NCBI GenBank assembly: GCA_005408345.1
Contig: SEMN01000007.1
Location: 3,136,001-3,200,000, forward strand
Length of the DNA: 64,000 nt
DNA from: Macquaria australasica
Lineage: Eukaryota > Chordata > Actinopteri > Centrarchiformes > Percichthyidae
Reading direction: 5' to 3'
Both the position numbers and the translations under genes were made by a program. Below, in pieces: positions 23,066-37,800 of this stretch. The first letter of the stretch is position 1. Each line of letters begins with the position of its first letter. Below the pieces are notes generated by a model. That model was not told where the DNA came from and searched no databases. It saw only the letters and a list, made by a program, of their open reading frames with translations.

Positions 23066-25139
23066 AGAGAATCACCTTTTCTCAATATGAAAATCGTATC
23101 GCACACGCACAAAGGTGATACTTTATGTCATTCTCGCTTGACGGAGACAGAGAATGGACTCTTAAAGAAACCTTGGGCTAAGCTGTGACAGCGCTCGTTC
23201 TTGGTCATATATCGTGCAGGGATCTTAGAGGCTCCAAAGCTGGATGAGCCTCTGGGGAAAGAGGATCAGTGGATTGGATCTGATCCCCGCCCGATACAGT
23301 GTTGTCTGGCTATGTTGTTCAACATCCTGTGTCCTGCCGTCTGCAGATTCTGCATGATTGGATGGTGTTTTATCGCCATTTTGACAAGTATACTGTAATT
23401 TAGAAGACAATAAACTTTGCTCTATGAAAGGAGTACAAATCTTTGAAATTAAGAGCAGCAGTGCACTCCAGTTTGTATGTTGATGCTGCTGAGGCCTCCC
23501 CTGACAAATTCTGTGGGACACTTCAGCTTGTCCACCCCTGCATCAACATGACCAAAATTAAATAGTTAAATTTAAAGTCCCCCTATGTTCATGTGGCGTG
23601 CAGGGTTTGACACTTTGAAAGCTGTTTTCACATTTATCTGCTGAAGGGGGGGAAAGGTCCTCTGTGCTCGCCATAAATCTGAGCTGAAGACGTGCATGTT
23701 TTTGTGACATAACTAGTCTGAAAGTCAATCATGGTCCAGTATGCAACTTACTATAAATCTTGACTCCAGTAGTTAAACTTACTTACATATCTACATATTC
23801 ATACATTCTGGATTCAATGAGGGAGAAAAGAGTAATGTCATTTTATGTAGTTTAAACTAGCTTTTTACTTTGATTTGAAACAGCATATGAAACACAGTTT
23901 TTCAAGGAGAGTATTGTTATGTGTCTTGAAACAGGGCGGCAAGAAGAGCTTTACATTTTAAAAAGGTGTTGTTATTTGGGATTTATAAATTCCTCCCAGG
24001 ACATTGATAAGGGCCCTAAATGTGCGCACATGTGAAGGCAAGACTTTTAACCAAGAAAACAAGATGTTGACAACACAACCGTAAATGCATCCAGGTGCAC
24101 AAGTACCGCCAGGGGCCAAATCATGTCCCACTGCCGCTCAAACGCAACAGGCTGTTATTACTCAATCAACCACCGGTTAGCTTACATTGCCATGAATAAC
24201 ACAGTAAATTACTTCTGAGAAAGCAGAGAAGCAAGTTATAACGAGACAGACAGAGCAGTAAGAGGTAACGTAATTGTCTTTATTTAAGCTAAGGTCTATA
24301 ATCTCCCTGCAACCTCACGCAGTTTCCTTCTCTGGAAGTTAAAGTCAAGGCAGCACTTCAATCGGCCCCTGCCCAGAGGAACGTCTCGGGCTAATCCATG
24401 TTGTCTTTTTGTGAGTGCAGAGTGCTCGACTCTTCTGTATTACTACTGTTTACTTTTACTGTTTCACTGAATTCTTACTCGCACAGGAAAGGAAAGCACT
24501 GGAAAATTTACCAAATCTACATCTATAGAGCAGATTTCCATTAATAAGAAATAAGAGACAACTTACAGTTTAGGTAATTCTTACATATTAAAAGGAAAGA
24601 GTCTACAGCTACGTGCAACCGGCTCTGTGAGGCTGTACTTAGGCACAGCGGTGCTTTGAGCTCACATCAGCATGCTAACGTGCTCACAATGAGAATGCTC
24701 ACATGCTGATGTTAAACAGGTAGAATGTTTACCATGTTTTTTATCAGCATCTGATGCTAATTAGCGCTAAACACATAGTACAGCTAAGGCTGATGGGAAT
24801 GTCATTGGTTTTGCATTAGTCATTAACCAAAGTACTGGACAAATAGACATTTAGATCTGATGTTGGCTCTACATGTAGATGAAAAGTTAAGGCATCACCA
24901 AAGTAATGACAATTCATCCCAACGGGACATAAATGTCTGCACCAAATGTCATGGCAATCCATTCAAAGGTCGTGGAGACACCTCAGTCTGGACCAAAGTT
25001 GTTGACCGACCGACAGACGGACATTGCCATCCCTAGAGTCATGCTCTATGGCTGAAACGGTTTTCAATCATTTTCCGCAGTGATAGTGGTATGATTGAAA
25101 TGGAGATGGTGAACGACATGTAAATCAAAGACTCTGACG
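23066..25139. other. PDE6C-FRA10AC1 tail-to-tail intergenic DNA
   Basis: No recognised gene. The right quarter is repeat family A copy 2. A 65-codon plus-strand frame at 23201-23398 has a hydrophobic Cys-rich end, but no homology that I recognise. Confidence 0.5.
24607..25066 (+). repeat. Interspersed repeat family A, copy 2
   Basis: Shares ggctctgtgaggctgtactt, the GCATGCTAAC blocks, ggctgatgggaatgt and the ending gaccgaccgacagacggaca with copy 1, in the same orientation, but is shorter. Its right end lies about 75 bases from the predicted FRA10AC1 cleavage site. Confidence 0.8.
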
Positions 25140-25159
25140 GGTACAGGATAAACATTTTG

Positions 25160-25165
25160 TTTATT
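25160..25165 (-). terminator. fra10ac1: Polyadenylation signal of FRA10AC1
   Basis: AATAAA on the minus strand (TTTATT on plus), about 125 bases after the FRA10AC1 stop codon, giving a very short 3'UTR that ends near 25140. Confidence 0.65.
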
Positions 25166-25290
25166 TCTGTAGAAGTAATGAAATATACAGTCGTCTACAT
25201 GCACACAAGACTCGAACGGAACACGCTTAATGTCAGTGACGTGCAGAAGGAGGTGTAGTCGCAGCAGGGTTGCCGCCGATACCAGCAGAG

Positions 25291-26939
25291 TCAAAGAAAC
25301 ATGTCTTCAAAGTACTCATCAAACTCCTCCTCCCTAGATGGATAAAACAAACAGAATCACAGAAATGTTAGTTCATTTCATGCACGGGGCTGACATGGGT
25401 GGCCCCTGACTAACTCTGGCAGTGTTAGCGCTATTCTTTAAAAAAAAATCTCATTTACATTTTATTCAAGCTGTACACAATATAAAGTGATGTGGAGCAC
25501 CAACATTGGTACAGAATACAAACAAAAGGAATCCAAAATACAGACAATTTAAACAAAGGCAAACATACCTCAGAAAGGCACCTAATTTACCCTCTATCAC
25601 TGGCTTAACTGAATGCAGGTATGAATGTGATACTTGTGAAAGGCTTTTCTTTATGGTCTCTATGACGGTTCCACTTGTGCTTGAATAAACACTGCCTCTT
25701 ACTGTTGGCCTTTTCAGTAATATTGTTTCTTTCTGAGAGCCGAAATCCAAATGTCAGGAGAAGCGTGACAGTAGCAGGTTAAAGGTTTAGTGACTTTCCT
25801 GACAGTTCAGAACAGCTTTGTGCAGGGTATCTAAGTGGTCTACATACTGTGCTATATAGAGATGTGTAACCTATGTAGGCTAATTGGTAAAGACCGTCTC
25901 TGATGGTTTTACAGCAGCTTACATGTGGTTTAATATGAACTAGCCGTTAACCTCACCTTGACTTTTCCTCCACTGCAGGGGCGGGTCCTTTCCAGTGGTC
26001 GGCTTCTGATTGGCCCTCTGGCTCATCGCCAGTTTCAGAGTCTAGTAGTAGAGTTTCAGAGAGTTGTCAGTCTCACTTACAGGAAGGAAAAACTAGGTTG
26101 ACCAATAACACTTGTTCATCAGTTTTAATGTCAGGGTCTTCACTGCTAGCCTCACGCGGCTCAGTTTTTGCTTAGAGATTCAAGTCTGGAAACACCCATG
26201 AGCCCAAAAAACCCTTGGTTCACTGTGGGTCAATTGGCTTGTGGTATTGTGATTAACTGCAATTTCTTAAGATATCTGCATAAAGTACAATACAGTCTGA
26301 ACTGCATTACTACCTAATCATGTGGCGCTATATTGGGGGGTCAATAAGGGCCCAGTACACATTGTCCCCCTAGATATGGCCCTAATATAAGGTTTCCCTC
26401 ATTGCCAGGAATCAAAGTGCTTCCATAACCTTAAAGTCCCTAACCCCCCCTGAACGCATTGCTCACAAATTACATGATGTCCTAGGATTCCTACATTTAA
26501 TCAAGTTCAGCCTTCAACAACTGCTTCAAATATGTGCGACTGAGACAAAGCAAGAAAGAAAGTGGGAGAGTGTTTGTGTGTGGATTCCAATTCAGGTTGA
26601 ACTCAATGACGTAACCTCTGGACACAGAAGGTTTGTTTTTGTCTACACCCAAACCCACCCACCCAGCCTTCCACCCATCCATCTGTCCATCCATCCATCC
26701 AGTCCCTGTAATAAACAGAACAGGGACACAGGGGCAAAGGCATACTTCATTTCACGCTGTCTCACAGTGAAGGGCAAAAAGAACAGGAAAAAAAGAAAAA
26801 GATTTGAGAGGAATGGGAGAAAGACAGTTGAGAAAAAGCAGACCTGCTGTCGGTCTATTACTATTAGCTACAGGGCTAATGGATGTGTTTCCAGAAAGGA
26901 CTGTCAGGGTGTTTTCACTCCAGAAGTTTGGAGGAGTAG

Positions 26940-27002
<63 letters not shown>

Positions 27003-30000
27003 ATGAATGCTACCTTTGTCCGAGTTCTGCGACTCCCCTGAGCTGCTGGACGAGGCGGAGCGATCTGTAGACAAACAGAGAATTATAAAATAATATGTTT
27101 TAACCAAAAGGGAGTTGTTACAAAATAATAATGTCAAAATTATATAATTTCCATGAACAAAACATTAGCAAGGCTGCTCCCACAGGCTGAGGAGGGGAGT
27201 CTTACCTCTGTGCCTCTTGTGTTTATCTTTGCGCTTCTTGGAGTGTGAAGACGATCTCTTTCTCTTCTTCTTCTTCTGTGGTGGCTCCTGGTTCTCCTCC
27301 GACAACCTTTTAGTCTTTGTCTTTGCTTTCACCTCCTTCCTCCTATAAACAGAATAACACTCGGAACAAGCTGTATTCACAACATACAAGACATGAAATC
27401 CTTCAGGGCCAAAGGCACTTGAATGAATCTTGGCCAGAGCTTTAAATGGATGAAGGCTTTCTATACATTTTGTTACGAAGTCTTTTGGAATCCTCACCAA
27501 CTGTAAAAATCCTTGGCATCACATATCTAATACCTGACTTTTGACAGATTACAGTCATCTTCATTCAGATGTCCATACATAACCAGCTCAAGCTATATTA
27601 TCATATTCAGTTGTGTCAATATTCCACTTGTAGAAATAAAAAATGTGATAATCAAGACACTCTGACTGGTAAGAAGGTCAGGCAGGAGACATAAATCGTG
27701 GTTTGAATCCTAAACCCCTGCATGCTACAAAATAATGTGTGCTGACTGTCCATGGTGACCTGTCCTACTTCTAGCAGACCAGTGCACACTCCGCAATCTT
27801 TAAAATCATGGGCAAAACAAAGTGTCTCAAAGGTGAAAAGTATGTTAGCTTACTTGTGGTGGTAGTTGAGTTTGAAAGAGCACTCAGGGCATAGTCCTAG
27901 TAAGGAAAACAAGAGCAGGATTAGGTCAAAGCTGAGCAAGAGAATTTATTTTATTTAGTGTCTGTGTTTATTTTTATAGGGACAGATACATGTATATAAA
28001 TGTATGTCGATGGGCGTTTTACTTAAGAAACCTGTTTGATAGTTTATCCATTTTACTTCAGAAACCTAGTTTTTCCATAAGCTTTTACATTTTACAAGAT
28101 TTGCAACTTTGTGAAATGTAAATGCTTTGGTGTTTTGAGAAAAATGTATTCATTAATTCATTCCAACATCATCCCTATCCATTACATTTCTCCAATGTGC
28201 CTTACTAAGTTCATGCTCCAGGATCAGCAGGCCATGTTTCATTACTGTCAAAACATTTAGGACTGTTAAAATATTGAATTTAGAATTACAACAAATTGGA
28301 AAACGTTTTTAGTTGATGAGGAGAAACAACATGTCTGGATGTGACTAGCAGTGTTGCACTTGCTTGTTAAAAGAGCATGTCATCTCCTCCTTGACTGAGT
28401 TCACTATGACTGGTGGGTCCTCCAATTATGGTAATTATTCTAACAGGATTTTCTGCAGTATGATACCTGAAGGAGGATTATTATGAGCCGGGTCTTAGAC
28501 GGGAACCCCTACCATGCCACAGCCACACACACGTGCACACACACACCTTTTACAAAGAATGACCAGAGAAAATAGTAAAGTATTTACTGAGTTTGACCAA
28601 TGCATTTCTCTTCTCGCCGTGTTCCACGTAGGCAAAATTCACCTCCCAGCTTTTTAGGCCTTCCTGCTTCTCACAACGTTTGTTTCCACATTGGAACTGA
28701 CCTGGAAGACCAGAGAGCACATGTACTGTATACATACAAACATATATTCCAATTATATTTACATTCCCGTGATATTTTAGCCATCTATCTCTTATCCACA
28801 GCAATTTATGATGTACACAAGCAAAACAATTAGTAAGAGGTAAAGACCAAACAAGCCACAGAACCCTGACAATGCACAAATATTTATAAATAAGATTTAT
28901 TATGTATGATATAGGAAGAAAGAAAGAAAGAAAGAGAGAATTAAAAAAAAAATAAATAAATAAAGCAAGTAGAAGAGAAAGGTATAGCAAAAAGGCAAAT
29001 GTTTTATTTTAGGATTAATAAATGTAGACTATAAATCTCCAAACGCTTCACATTCTGTCAGGCATCCTCCAAACCCTGCTGCCCCTGTCTATCTCTACAC
29101 CCCTTCCTCCTTATCTCCCTGCTCCTTCTCATCTCCCTTTCTTCACCTCGCCCTCATCCCCTCAGGCCTCCCTCCAGCCGCTGCACAGCCTGCCTATTAT
29201 CCCTCGAGGAGCTTAAGGTGCATTGATCTGGTCTATGGGGGTTCCTCCAGATTGTAGCAGAGGGAGCAAGTGCGTCAGAACAGTCCATTCTTGGCACAGG
29301 GACGAGAAATGCTCCTTACTCTGCAAGAGGAAAGTGATGCCTGCCCTCACCTGCCTAAGACTGAGACTAACATTCAGGTGAAGTGACGTTGGCTGTCATG
29401 GCTTTGGGCCACTTGAGTCATAGGGCAGACTTTCCCTTTACGTGCTGTATTAAAATAAGGATCTATGACGTCAGCTTAAAAAGACACTTAGGGAATACGC
29501 AAGCTTGGGTTGTGATGAGGTTGACTGGGTTTATTTGGGAAGGCCTTACATTATATCCAATTAAGCCATTATGACACAGAGACCACGAATGCCTGTACCT
29601 AATTTCATGGCAATCCATCCGATAGTTGTTGAGAAATTCCAATCCGGACCAAAGTGGTAGACTGATCAACCGACCAACATAGCCATACCTAGAGCCACAC
29701 CGCTAGCAAGGCTAAATATTATATTCATTAATGAATCAACCAAGTCTTTATCATAGCAATTTGTTAACAATTTGATGGCTTAAATTGATCATTTCAAATT
29801 AAGTTTTTTGTTTTTGTATATGTTCACCTACCTAATTTAAAATGTCTTTAAACTTAAAAACGTTCTAAGTGAGGAGAAGCTGCAGATGCCAGAGTATCCC
29901 TTTAAATCCTTGATGACTGGTCCTTTCTGACACTATATGGGTGTGACTTGGGACAGGGCCATCTTCTCCACTCTGTGCTGACATGACGCCATGAGCAGTG

Positions 30001-31821
30001 ACCGGTGCCCGGAGACCTGAGAGAATCCTGTCTTCATTATCATCAGTGACGTCAATTACGATCGCAATGGAATTCTCCCATGACATCCTACTCTCTCCAT
30101 CACGCACACAAAAGCAAATCAATCAAATACATGTACTTTATGTACACTCAGCAGCTTTCATCTTTGCCTACACAAAACTGGGCCTTGAACAAGGTACTGA
30201 ATCCCCTCGCTGCTGCAGAGAAGCAGCTCAGTGTTGAATATAAAAGAATGTGATATATTCGAAGGCTACAACATGGAGAGTGAATGTGTCTGACCCTCTA
30301 GCAACTCACAACCACAACCCTGGCAGAGTGGAGTCAATAGAAATTTGATTCTAGACGACAACTTTCAAAATAAATGTCAAAAACGAAATATAATCAAGGT
30401 CAGGAAACAATTCTTCACTTAGTTTTCAGCCGTCTGGTGCTACATTTTACCACGACAGCCAATAAGCACAACTTTAGTCGCTGGTGCTGTGCTCAGAAGG
30501 CAGATTTTTTAAAACAGTGGCACACACAGCATCCTTGCTTTACACAAAAGCTCCTGTATAGGTCTCTGTTGAAAGCTTTGGAAAAAGAGGATCTCCACTG
30601 TGTTTTGTTGACAAGTAGTGGGTATCCTCACACATCAGGTGATTCTCACATGCTCCATGAAAAGAGTTGGCATCAGGTTGGCTGAGTAAACCCGTTAGGA
30701 GAGGAAACTCCTGTCCTTTTACGTCAATGGTTACTAATGCCACCAGCAGCCTGAGATCAAGACGGATACACCACATGACAGATGGCTGCACGATTAACAT
30801 TCACTGGATGAAGTGGCTGGGCAGTGACCTGAGCCAGTGCTCTTTCACTTTTTATTCACTCTTGGGTAGATGTTAAAAGTTCACAAACAACACATCATTA
30901 TGAAACTAGGCCTGTTTTTTGAGAAAATATTATGATTTAACTTGCTAGTTAAAGTTAATGGGGTATTCTGACCAAGCTATTGATATTAGACCAAACATGT
31001 CAAGTTGAGTCCAGACACTTGCTGTAGATATATTGCTGTTACATGAGACCAGTTGACTTAGAAAAAACAATCTTATTTAAAGGAACAGTTTGAGCGTACT
31101 TCCCAAAATGTCAAACTATTCATTTAATGTCACGGCTTTCAAAATTATACATTATACCACGAAGCTGCCAAATACTCTCATCAACTTCTGCTGCTGGCTA
31201 GTGAGTAACTTTTATGTGCAGAATGCTGCTCAAAGGTACATAAAGAGTAGTTAATAAGAAAAGTGATCAGTGCTAGCCATATATACTTTATTTGGGTGGC
31301 CAAACAAATAGATTTGCCCCCACCCAAATGATTTTTTGTATCCTTAAAGATCAGACCTGATTGAAAAGTCTGTCAGAATGCTGCATTCATGTGCAATAGT
31401 TATTGAGCTTGTGAATTCAGTGCTGTTTTCCATCCATCTCTAGATACTCACTGACCCCCTACCCCCGCCCCTTCTCTGGGTCGACCACCTTTAATAAATT
31501 CTCAGCCTGTGGGAAACAGTGAACGATCCACACTCACTGCCCCCAGGCAGATTTTTCAGATATTGGGAATGTAAGTGGCATCCAAAAGACTGATTCTTTT
31601 TCCAACCACACAGTCCCACCTCTGACTCTTGATCAGACTGAGCCTTTTTATGTCTGTCTTTCACATTGACAAGCAGTCCAGACTGCTGACCTGAAGTTCA
31701 ACATTCTATTTTGCTACTTTTATTTACTCCACAGCATCCTGTTAACTATGTAGACTAAAGAGCATTACATACCAGAGATTATGTTTTATACTGTATGTGT
31801 CCAAAGACCTGCATTCCATCC

Positions 31822-31862
<41 letters not shown>

Positions 31863-34800
31863 GACTATTGAGAAATACTCTTACTCTCTTACTTAATTTT
31901 AATGTGCAACAGCCTATACACACTCACAGACAAACACATTAAGACAATAAAAAACATAATATTAACTTTCAGTTTCTATTGTTTCTATTGTTAGACTAGC
32001 AGTCTAAATGCTGTACATGAACCTGACAAATAGGTCTCAGGATGGAGCAGAGGTAGGATCAGACAGGTAAATAGAAGAAAGCTGAAATAAGTAAAAATGT
32101 CACAGTACAGGCTTAAAGTGGCCTCACACTCCAGCTAACAGTGTTAGTTAAACAAAGGTGGCAGAGGTAGGTCAAACCTGATTCCTGCACTGTAACTAAG
32201 AGTGTGGTAAGGAGCATAAAACATTTTTTTAAAGACAGAAAGGAGGCATAAGCCAAGACCATGCTTTACTTTGACAGGAGGCTCACAAAAATAATCCTAG
32301 ACTCAACTACCTTTATCTTTTGACCTGCTCCTGAGAGCAAAACAAAAGCTCAATTTATACCAGATGGGAAACCCACACAAAAACATGGCTACATGCCCTC
32401 CACCCCACATGTATGTCTGCTCCAGCGTAAAAGACATTTTAATATCCTATATGCTCATTCAAAGAGTGATTTCTCTCTCTACAAAAACATGCCTTGACAT
32501 ATTATTAGAAGCAAAGATGATATTTCCATCATAGCCTTATGTGCTGATAAAAAAGAAATGACATGGACTTATAGGTACCATGTGAAGTTTTTGACCATTG
32601 GTAGCCCTATGGAGCAATGTTTTTACAAGTGGACCCCCGATTTGTTTGTCTCATATACGCACACACAAGGATGCATATGCAGACACATATGAGCATGCAG
32701 ACGATGGGATACACATTCCTGCCACCTGTTTCACGCTATTCCACTGATCAACAGTTGGTGGCAGTAACGTGCAAAGAAGCATAGCAAGGCCAAATGATAC
32801 AGTGATACACATATAATACGTTTGTTAGACCACAAGAATACACACAATGCGTTTTTGGTGAGAAAAACACTGAATTTAAACATAACTTTTGTTTGTTTAC
32901 AAAAAACCTCCACCAAGCACCTTTAAGGACTTTCTGGCATTCTCATACACAGCTGGAAGAATTCATGTGAATCTTTCAGAGGTATGAATGATTCTACACT
33001 ACACAAAAGAGAGGAGGATGAGCACGACGTAAAAGTAAATATCATTCTTCTAGAATTTCTTAAGATGTAGGGAATCTTACAACTCCTGGGGGACTAGAAA
33101 ATGTGATCCGGCTCTCATGTACTTGATTCAAGGACATAATGTTTTTCCTTCTCTTCCTCCTTCATTTTTTTAAAGGAAAATGTATTTCAATCTCTGAAAG
33201 AAGAGAGAATGAAACCTCTTAACACTGCACATTCTTTCATCCCATATCACACTGTGTCCATAAAAAGAAAGGTCAATGCTCTTCGTAATCCACCTGATTG
33301 GGTGAAGAGTAGTCAGCATGACCTAATACCAACATGACCTGAAGTGCACAGATAGCAGGAGATGATAAGGAGACGTTTTCCAAAAAAGGTGCCCGAGGCA
33401 GAGCTGAATGCGGGGCCCCTTATAAGGAGATGCAGGATTAGTTTAACTGGGGAAAAGTTCAGTCTTGTCTAATTTGATCTGTAAGCAGAAGTCGAATCTG
33501 GCCATCTGACGAGCACTACACCTGAGCCTGGACTCAACATTTAATCCAGGTGTAACTAACTGAACCATAAACCAAGCTCTCTTGGTGATGATACAGTTTA
33601 TACAAATTTTGCATTCGAGTGCCTGTGTTTTAATGATACTCTTTTATCAGTCTTCAAATCAAACTCAAGTCCTATTGAGTCCATGATAAACACTTCTTCC
33701 ACCTTTAACTTGCAACACAAACACTTTTAACTTTCAATTTGCACAAGTGTTTTCTCCACCTCTGAATGAGGATGTTGGGTCCACCTTACAGAATGAGATT
33801 AGTATGGATTTCACTGGAGAGTTTAGTGTCCCATGCTCTAAATAGTGCTTAAGAAGTATTTCTCTGGGAATCATTAATGTACACAAGTCTCAGACGTGAC
33901 AGTTGAAGTGAAGTGCCTCTGACTTGATCTAATCCCACTTCCTGTAGAGTATTGCTACAGGGGGTGAACTGTCAGAGACCAGGATTACACAGTCTTAATC
34001 TGGAACAATATATTGGCTTAGTCAGCTTTCTCAGACATACTGTGTATGTTTGCTTGGCTGCATTGATGTAAACTTAAGTGTGTGCGAGTGTCTGTGTCTG
34101 TGTGGCTCAAAGCATATCAATGAGCTGTCGAGGCAGGTTTACCCTCACTTTTCCGATATTGTCCTGCCCGGTAAACCTATAAATATCTGTCACTGTCAAA
34201 CGAAGGAGTGGTAGACAGAGAGAAGGTGTTGTACTAATCCTGAACAATTAATAGACAGTAATCATCAAAGCACTGCCAAACTGTCAAAGGTAGGCTCCAT
34301 CACACGTGCAGAGGTAGAATGAGGTTTTTCTTTGGGTGTGAGACGTAAACAGGAAACCAAAATGTTAGGTACGGGGGGACCATTTGTGTGGATCAACAGA
34401 TCAATCAATAACTGAATGGTGCGACGATTGAAAGGTTTTTGTTGCCATTCTGACAAGCCAATAAGTCAAAGTAAAGTGAAACAAGCATATCTATATAATA
34501 GTCTTTCACGAGGAGTGACTTGTGTTAGGGAGTGTCCACAGCATGTCATCTACCGCTGTGTAAATTGTCTTTATCTTTGTCGCCATCTAGTGGAGAAGGT
34601 TGTGAACTGTTTTGTGGGCGTGTTAACCAGGAGAAACCTTAACTGTGTCCCAAATCCATACTACATACTAATTCTATACAGTCCCACATACTCATCGTCA
34701 TAGTGTACTGTTTCAGCAGTTAGTGTACAAAAAAAAAATCAACATACTCTAACTGCTTTCTACTAATAGGAAATTACACAATACATGTGACGTCAGACAG

Positions 34801-37800
34801 AATTGTCACTGCAACCTTCATAAATACAAAGTGAAATGTCTTTCTTAAGATTGATTACTTTTTCCACTATCCACAATTTATTTACATTTTTTTTCCAGCT
34901 GTGAGCAGCTCCTTCATTTCCTTTGCACTGTGGGAGAACAGCATCAACAGCACACTCATAACTCGACCTATTTAGTATGCATGCTGTCTGGTTTGTGTAC
35001 TTCAGTTTTCCAGTATGAACACACTACATACCAACAACCTGCTTAAAATTAGTGTGCATTATGGATTTGGGACATGCCACTTGTCTAAGTAAATACCTTT
35101 GTTAAGTAAAGGTAAATATTTAGTTAACAAGAATGTTTTCAGAGTTTCTCTTCTTAAGATCACTATAGAATGTAAATATTATACTGCATAGTGTACTGAT
35201 GACACAGTATATGCAAAAATATTAAAAAAGTGTAGAAGTGTATAAACTCAAAATGAGCATAATGTTGGGCTATGCCATACCTTTGCCAGAGACAACTTCA
35301 TTCTCAGTCCGCCAACGAAATCCAAACTGTTGGGCACAAATTTATAAAGTTCTATGTAAATTAGCAAAATCATTTACGAGGAAACAGCCAGACACACATC
35401 ATAAATTAGTTTTTCCTTTAAATTAATCTTAAGCTTATGAAGCTTAATTTATGTAAGTCAGTATTTGCCCCATCTTTGAATAGTCATTAGCATTCGATAG
35501 CATTTGTTTCAGTGCATCTGAACCACTCCATCCAAAATAAAGTTACACAGATAAAAATGAAATTGGCCAAATGTAAAAGCTCTTCATGCGAATATTGTTT
35601 CTAAATATTTCTGCCATGTTTTCTTGTGAATGGATGCTTTGCATACGTATATTTACACCTTATTGTAAATGTAGTTTGGGATGTATGTGTACAGTATCTC
35701 CAGTATTTGGAATGAAGCATCGATGAACAGATGATGCAGTCGTTAGTATTTTTGCCAGCGCCTTTACACAGCTCTCATAGCACTCTCTCATCTGCATGCT
35801 GTCACACCTCATTTAAACTTGTGGGAATGATGCAACTCACGGCTGCATTTGCAATCATTAACAAATATGAATCATTTGTGATGAAATCTGGATTTATGTA
35901 GCAGGTTTGGAGTCAACTGGACTGATGGTGTCAGAGAGAGGTTTTTAGTTATGACATTTTGAATTTTAACTACAGTGCTTCTAATAACTAAAAGGTCCAT
36001 TGGGGTGTTATGTATAATATGTGTGTCATCTGTCGGACATTTGTCAACTTCAAAACAGTCTGAGATATCACATGGCTTTGAAAGATATTTGAGTAGGGCA
36101 TCATCAGACCAAACAGTGCAGCTCTGGAGCCATAAGCACACTGCCCTTGGGTTTAACATATTGTCAGTTTTAAAGCCTGGCCTCACACCAGAATGGCCCA
36201 GTGGCCACTAGAGACAGAGCACAGAGCCAAAACACATCATGCCCCTAGCATTTATCTTAAATGGACCAGTGGTGGTGGAGATTAGTGTCTGAGTTATGAT
36301 ATGTTAACCTTTACTCATGGCACCACCGCTGGGACAATTTGTGTCATTTTGGAGCGCAAAAATTGATCATCGTGCCAAGTCCAGGCAGTGGCGTCTGGGA
36401 TGGCTACACACATTGTATGATTTTCTTTCTGCACATTCTGAAAGTGTGGTAACTTGTGTTTCATCTCACGAGAAATTACGTTTTCACCTCCTAGTGCCAG
36501 CCTCCTAATGGACTACATAACATACGTACCTAATCATTAGGATTCTGTCATACTGTTATTAGTATGTCTGATAATTCCTACAACATTGGCTCAACCTCAT
36601 AACAACACGGCACAGATACACAAAAAACTATAACATCCTTTAATGTCTTTAATCTTCTTATTCAAGCATTTTACTTGTGAAAAAACTTCAAAATGTTGAC
36701 CTACTATATTACAATTGGCACTAATCATCAGGCGACATGAGCCACCCGTTAATGTATGTGTTGTCACATTGTTTGACATTAACAAATCATCGTCATCCAT
36801 TTATCCCACCTTGTTTTCCTTGTATCTGCTGAGGTCAGCTATGCAGTACTCTTTAAACAGCTTGTCATAATACCTCTTGGCAAGGTCTTTTTCCCTGTAA
36901 CACAATAAGTCCAGAAGTAAGGTAGAAGACGACACAAAGTCATCTGAAACTAACTGACTAACTAACAAAGCACGAGCTGCTTGTGGATTCAGAGTTCCAA
37001 CATACTTATAATTCCGTTACAGCAAAACATTTTCAGAAGAGAACAGAGCAATAATCTGTTGATGATCACCATGTCATGTCGTCCTCGTCCTCGTCCCGCC
37101 AGAGGAAGCGATGATTCTCGCGCAGCACATCCAGATCCCTTTTGTCTTTGGATCTGAGGGAAAGAAAAGATTCAATGAGAAGGCTTATAATCATGAATAC
37201 ACAGATAAGGAGAAAATTAGTGTAATCTGTAATTAAAAACATCATTGGAGGAAAACAATGCTGTTAATGTATTCGCATTAGTTTTAGCCTGGAGTGACAG
37301 CAGATGACTGACTGTCAAGCTTCACTGTGAGACACAGTACTCACACAGAGCGTTTGAAGTCGGCCATCTGTCCTCCATAATAAAGTATGTAGTCACCGAC
37401 AAACTTCTTATGTCGTTCAAACTGGAGACATCTGCTTAAGGTCAGTCTCTCTTTGAACGTTAACGTTTGCACACTGTGAACTCTAAAAACAGCTGAAATA
37501 TCCCACATTCCTTAGTTTTAATGCCTTTTAAATGAAGGCAATTAAGCACTTAGACCAACATGAGGTGAACATACTATATGGGATTGTTATACGATTATGT
37601 ATGTAAAAGGCATTATGTATGTAGTTTTATCAATCAGTATTATCACTTTACACTGAAATCATTAAAAAAAACAGAGAAAGGTCAATTAAAAAAGGATACA
37701 GCATTCATTGATATCAGGTGGGCTCTTCTGTTCCTGGCTTCCTCTCTGAAAAACAGAATGAGAATAGTTAATAATGTGCGACACTGTGTACTTCAGAGTG

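Noticed and set aside
23201..23398. 65-codon plus-strand frame with a hydrophobic Cys-rich C-terminal half between PDE6C and FRA10AC1
   Set aside because: It begins without a convincing start context, matches no family I know, and lies next to the PDE6C polyadenylation sites. A frame of this length is expected by chance in 64 kb.
26578..27070. Overlapping frames running through the AG microsatellite (poly Arg-Glu)
   Set aside because: They are produced by the dinucleotide repeat, and the true coding strand here is minus (FRA10AC1 exon 27014-27064).
34133..34179. Short hairpin with stems aggtttacc and ggtaaacct
   Set aside because: A single 9-base stem with no further pairing or context; likely chance.
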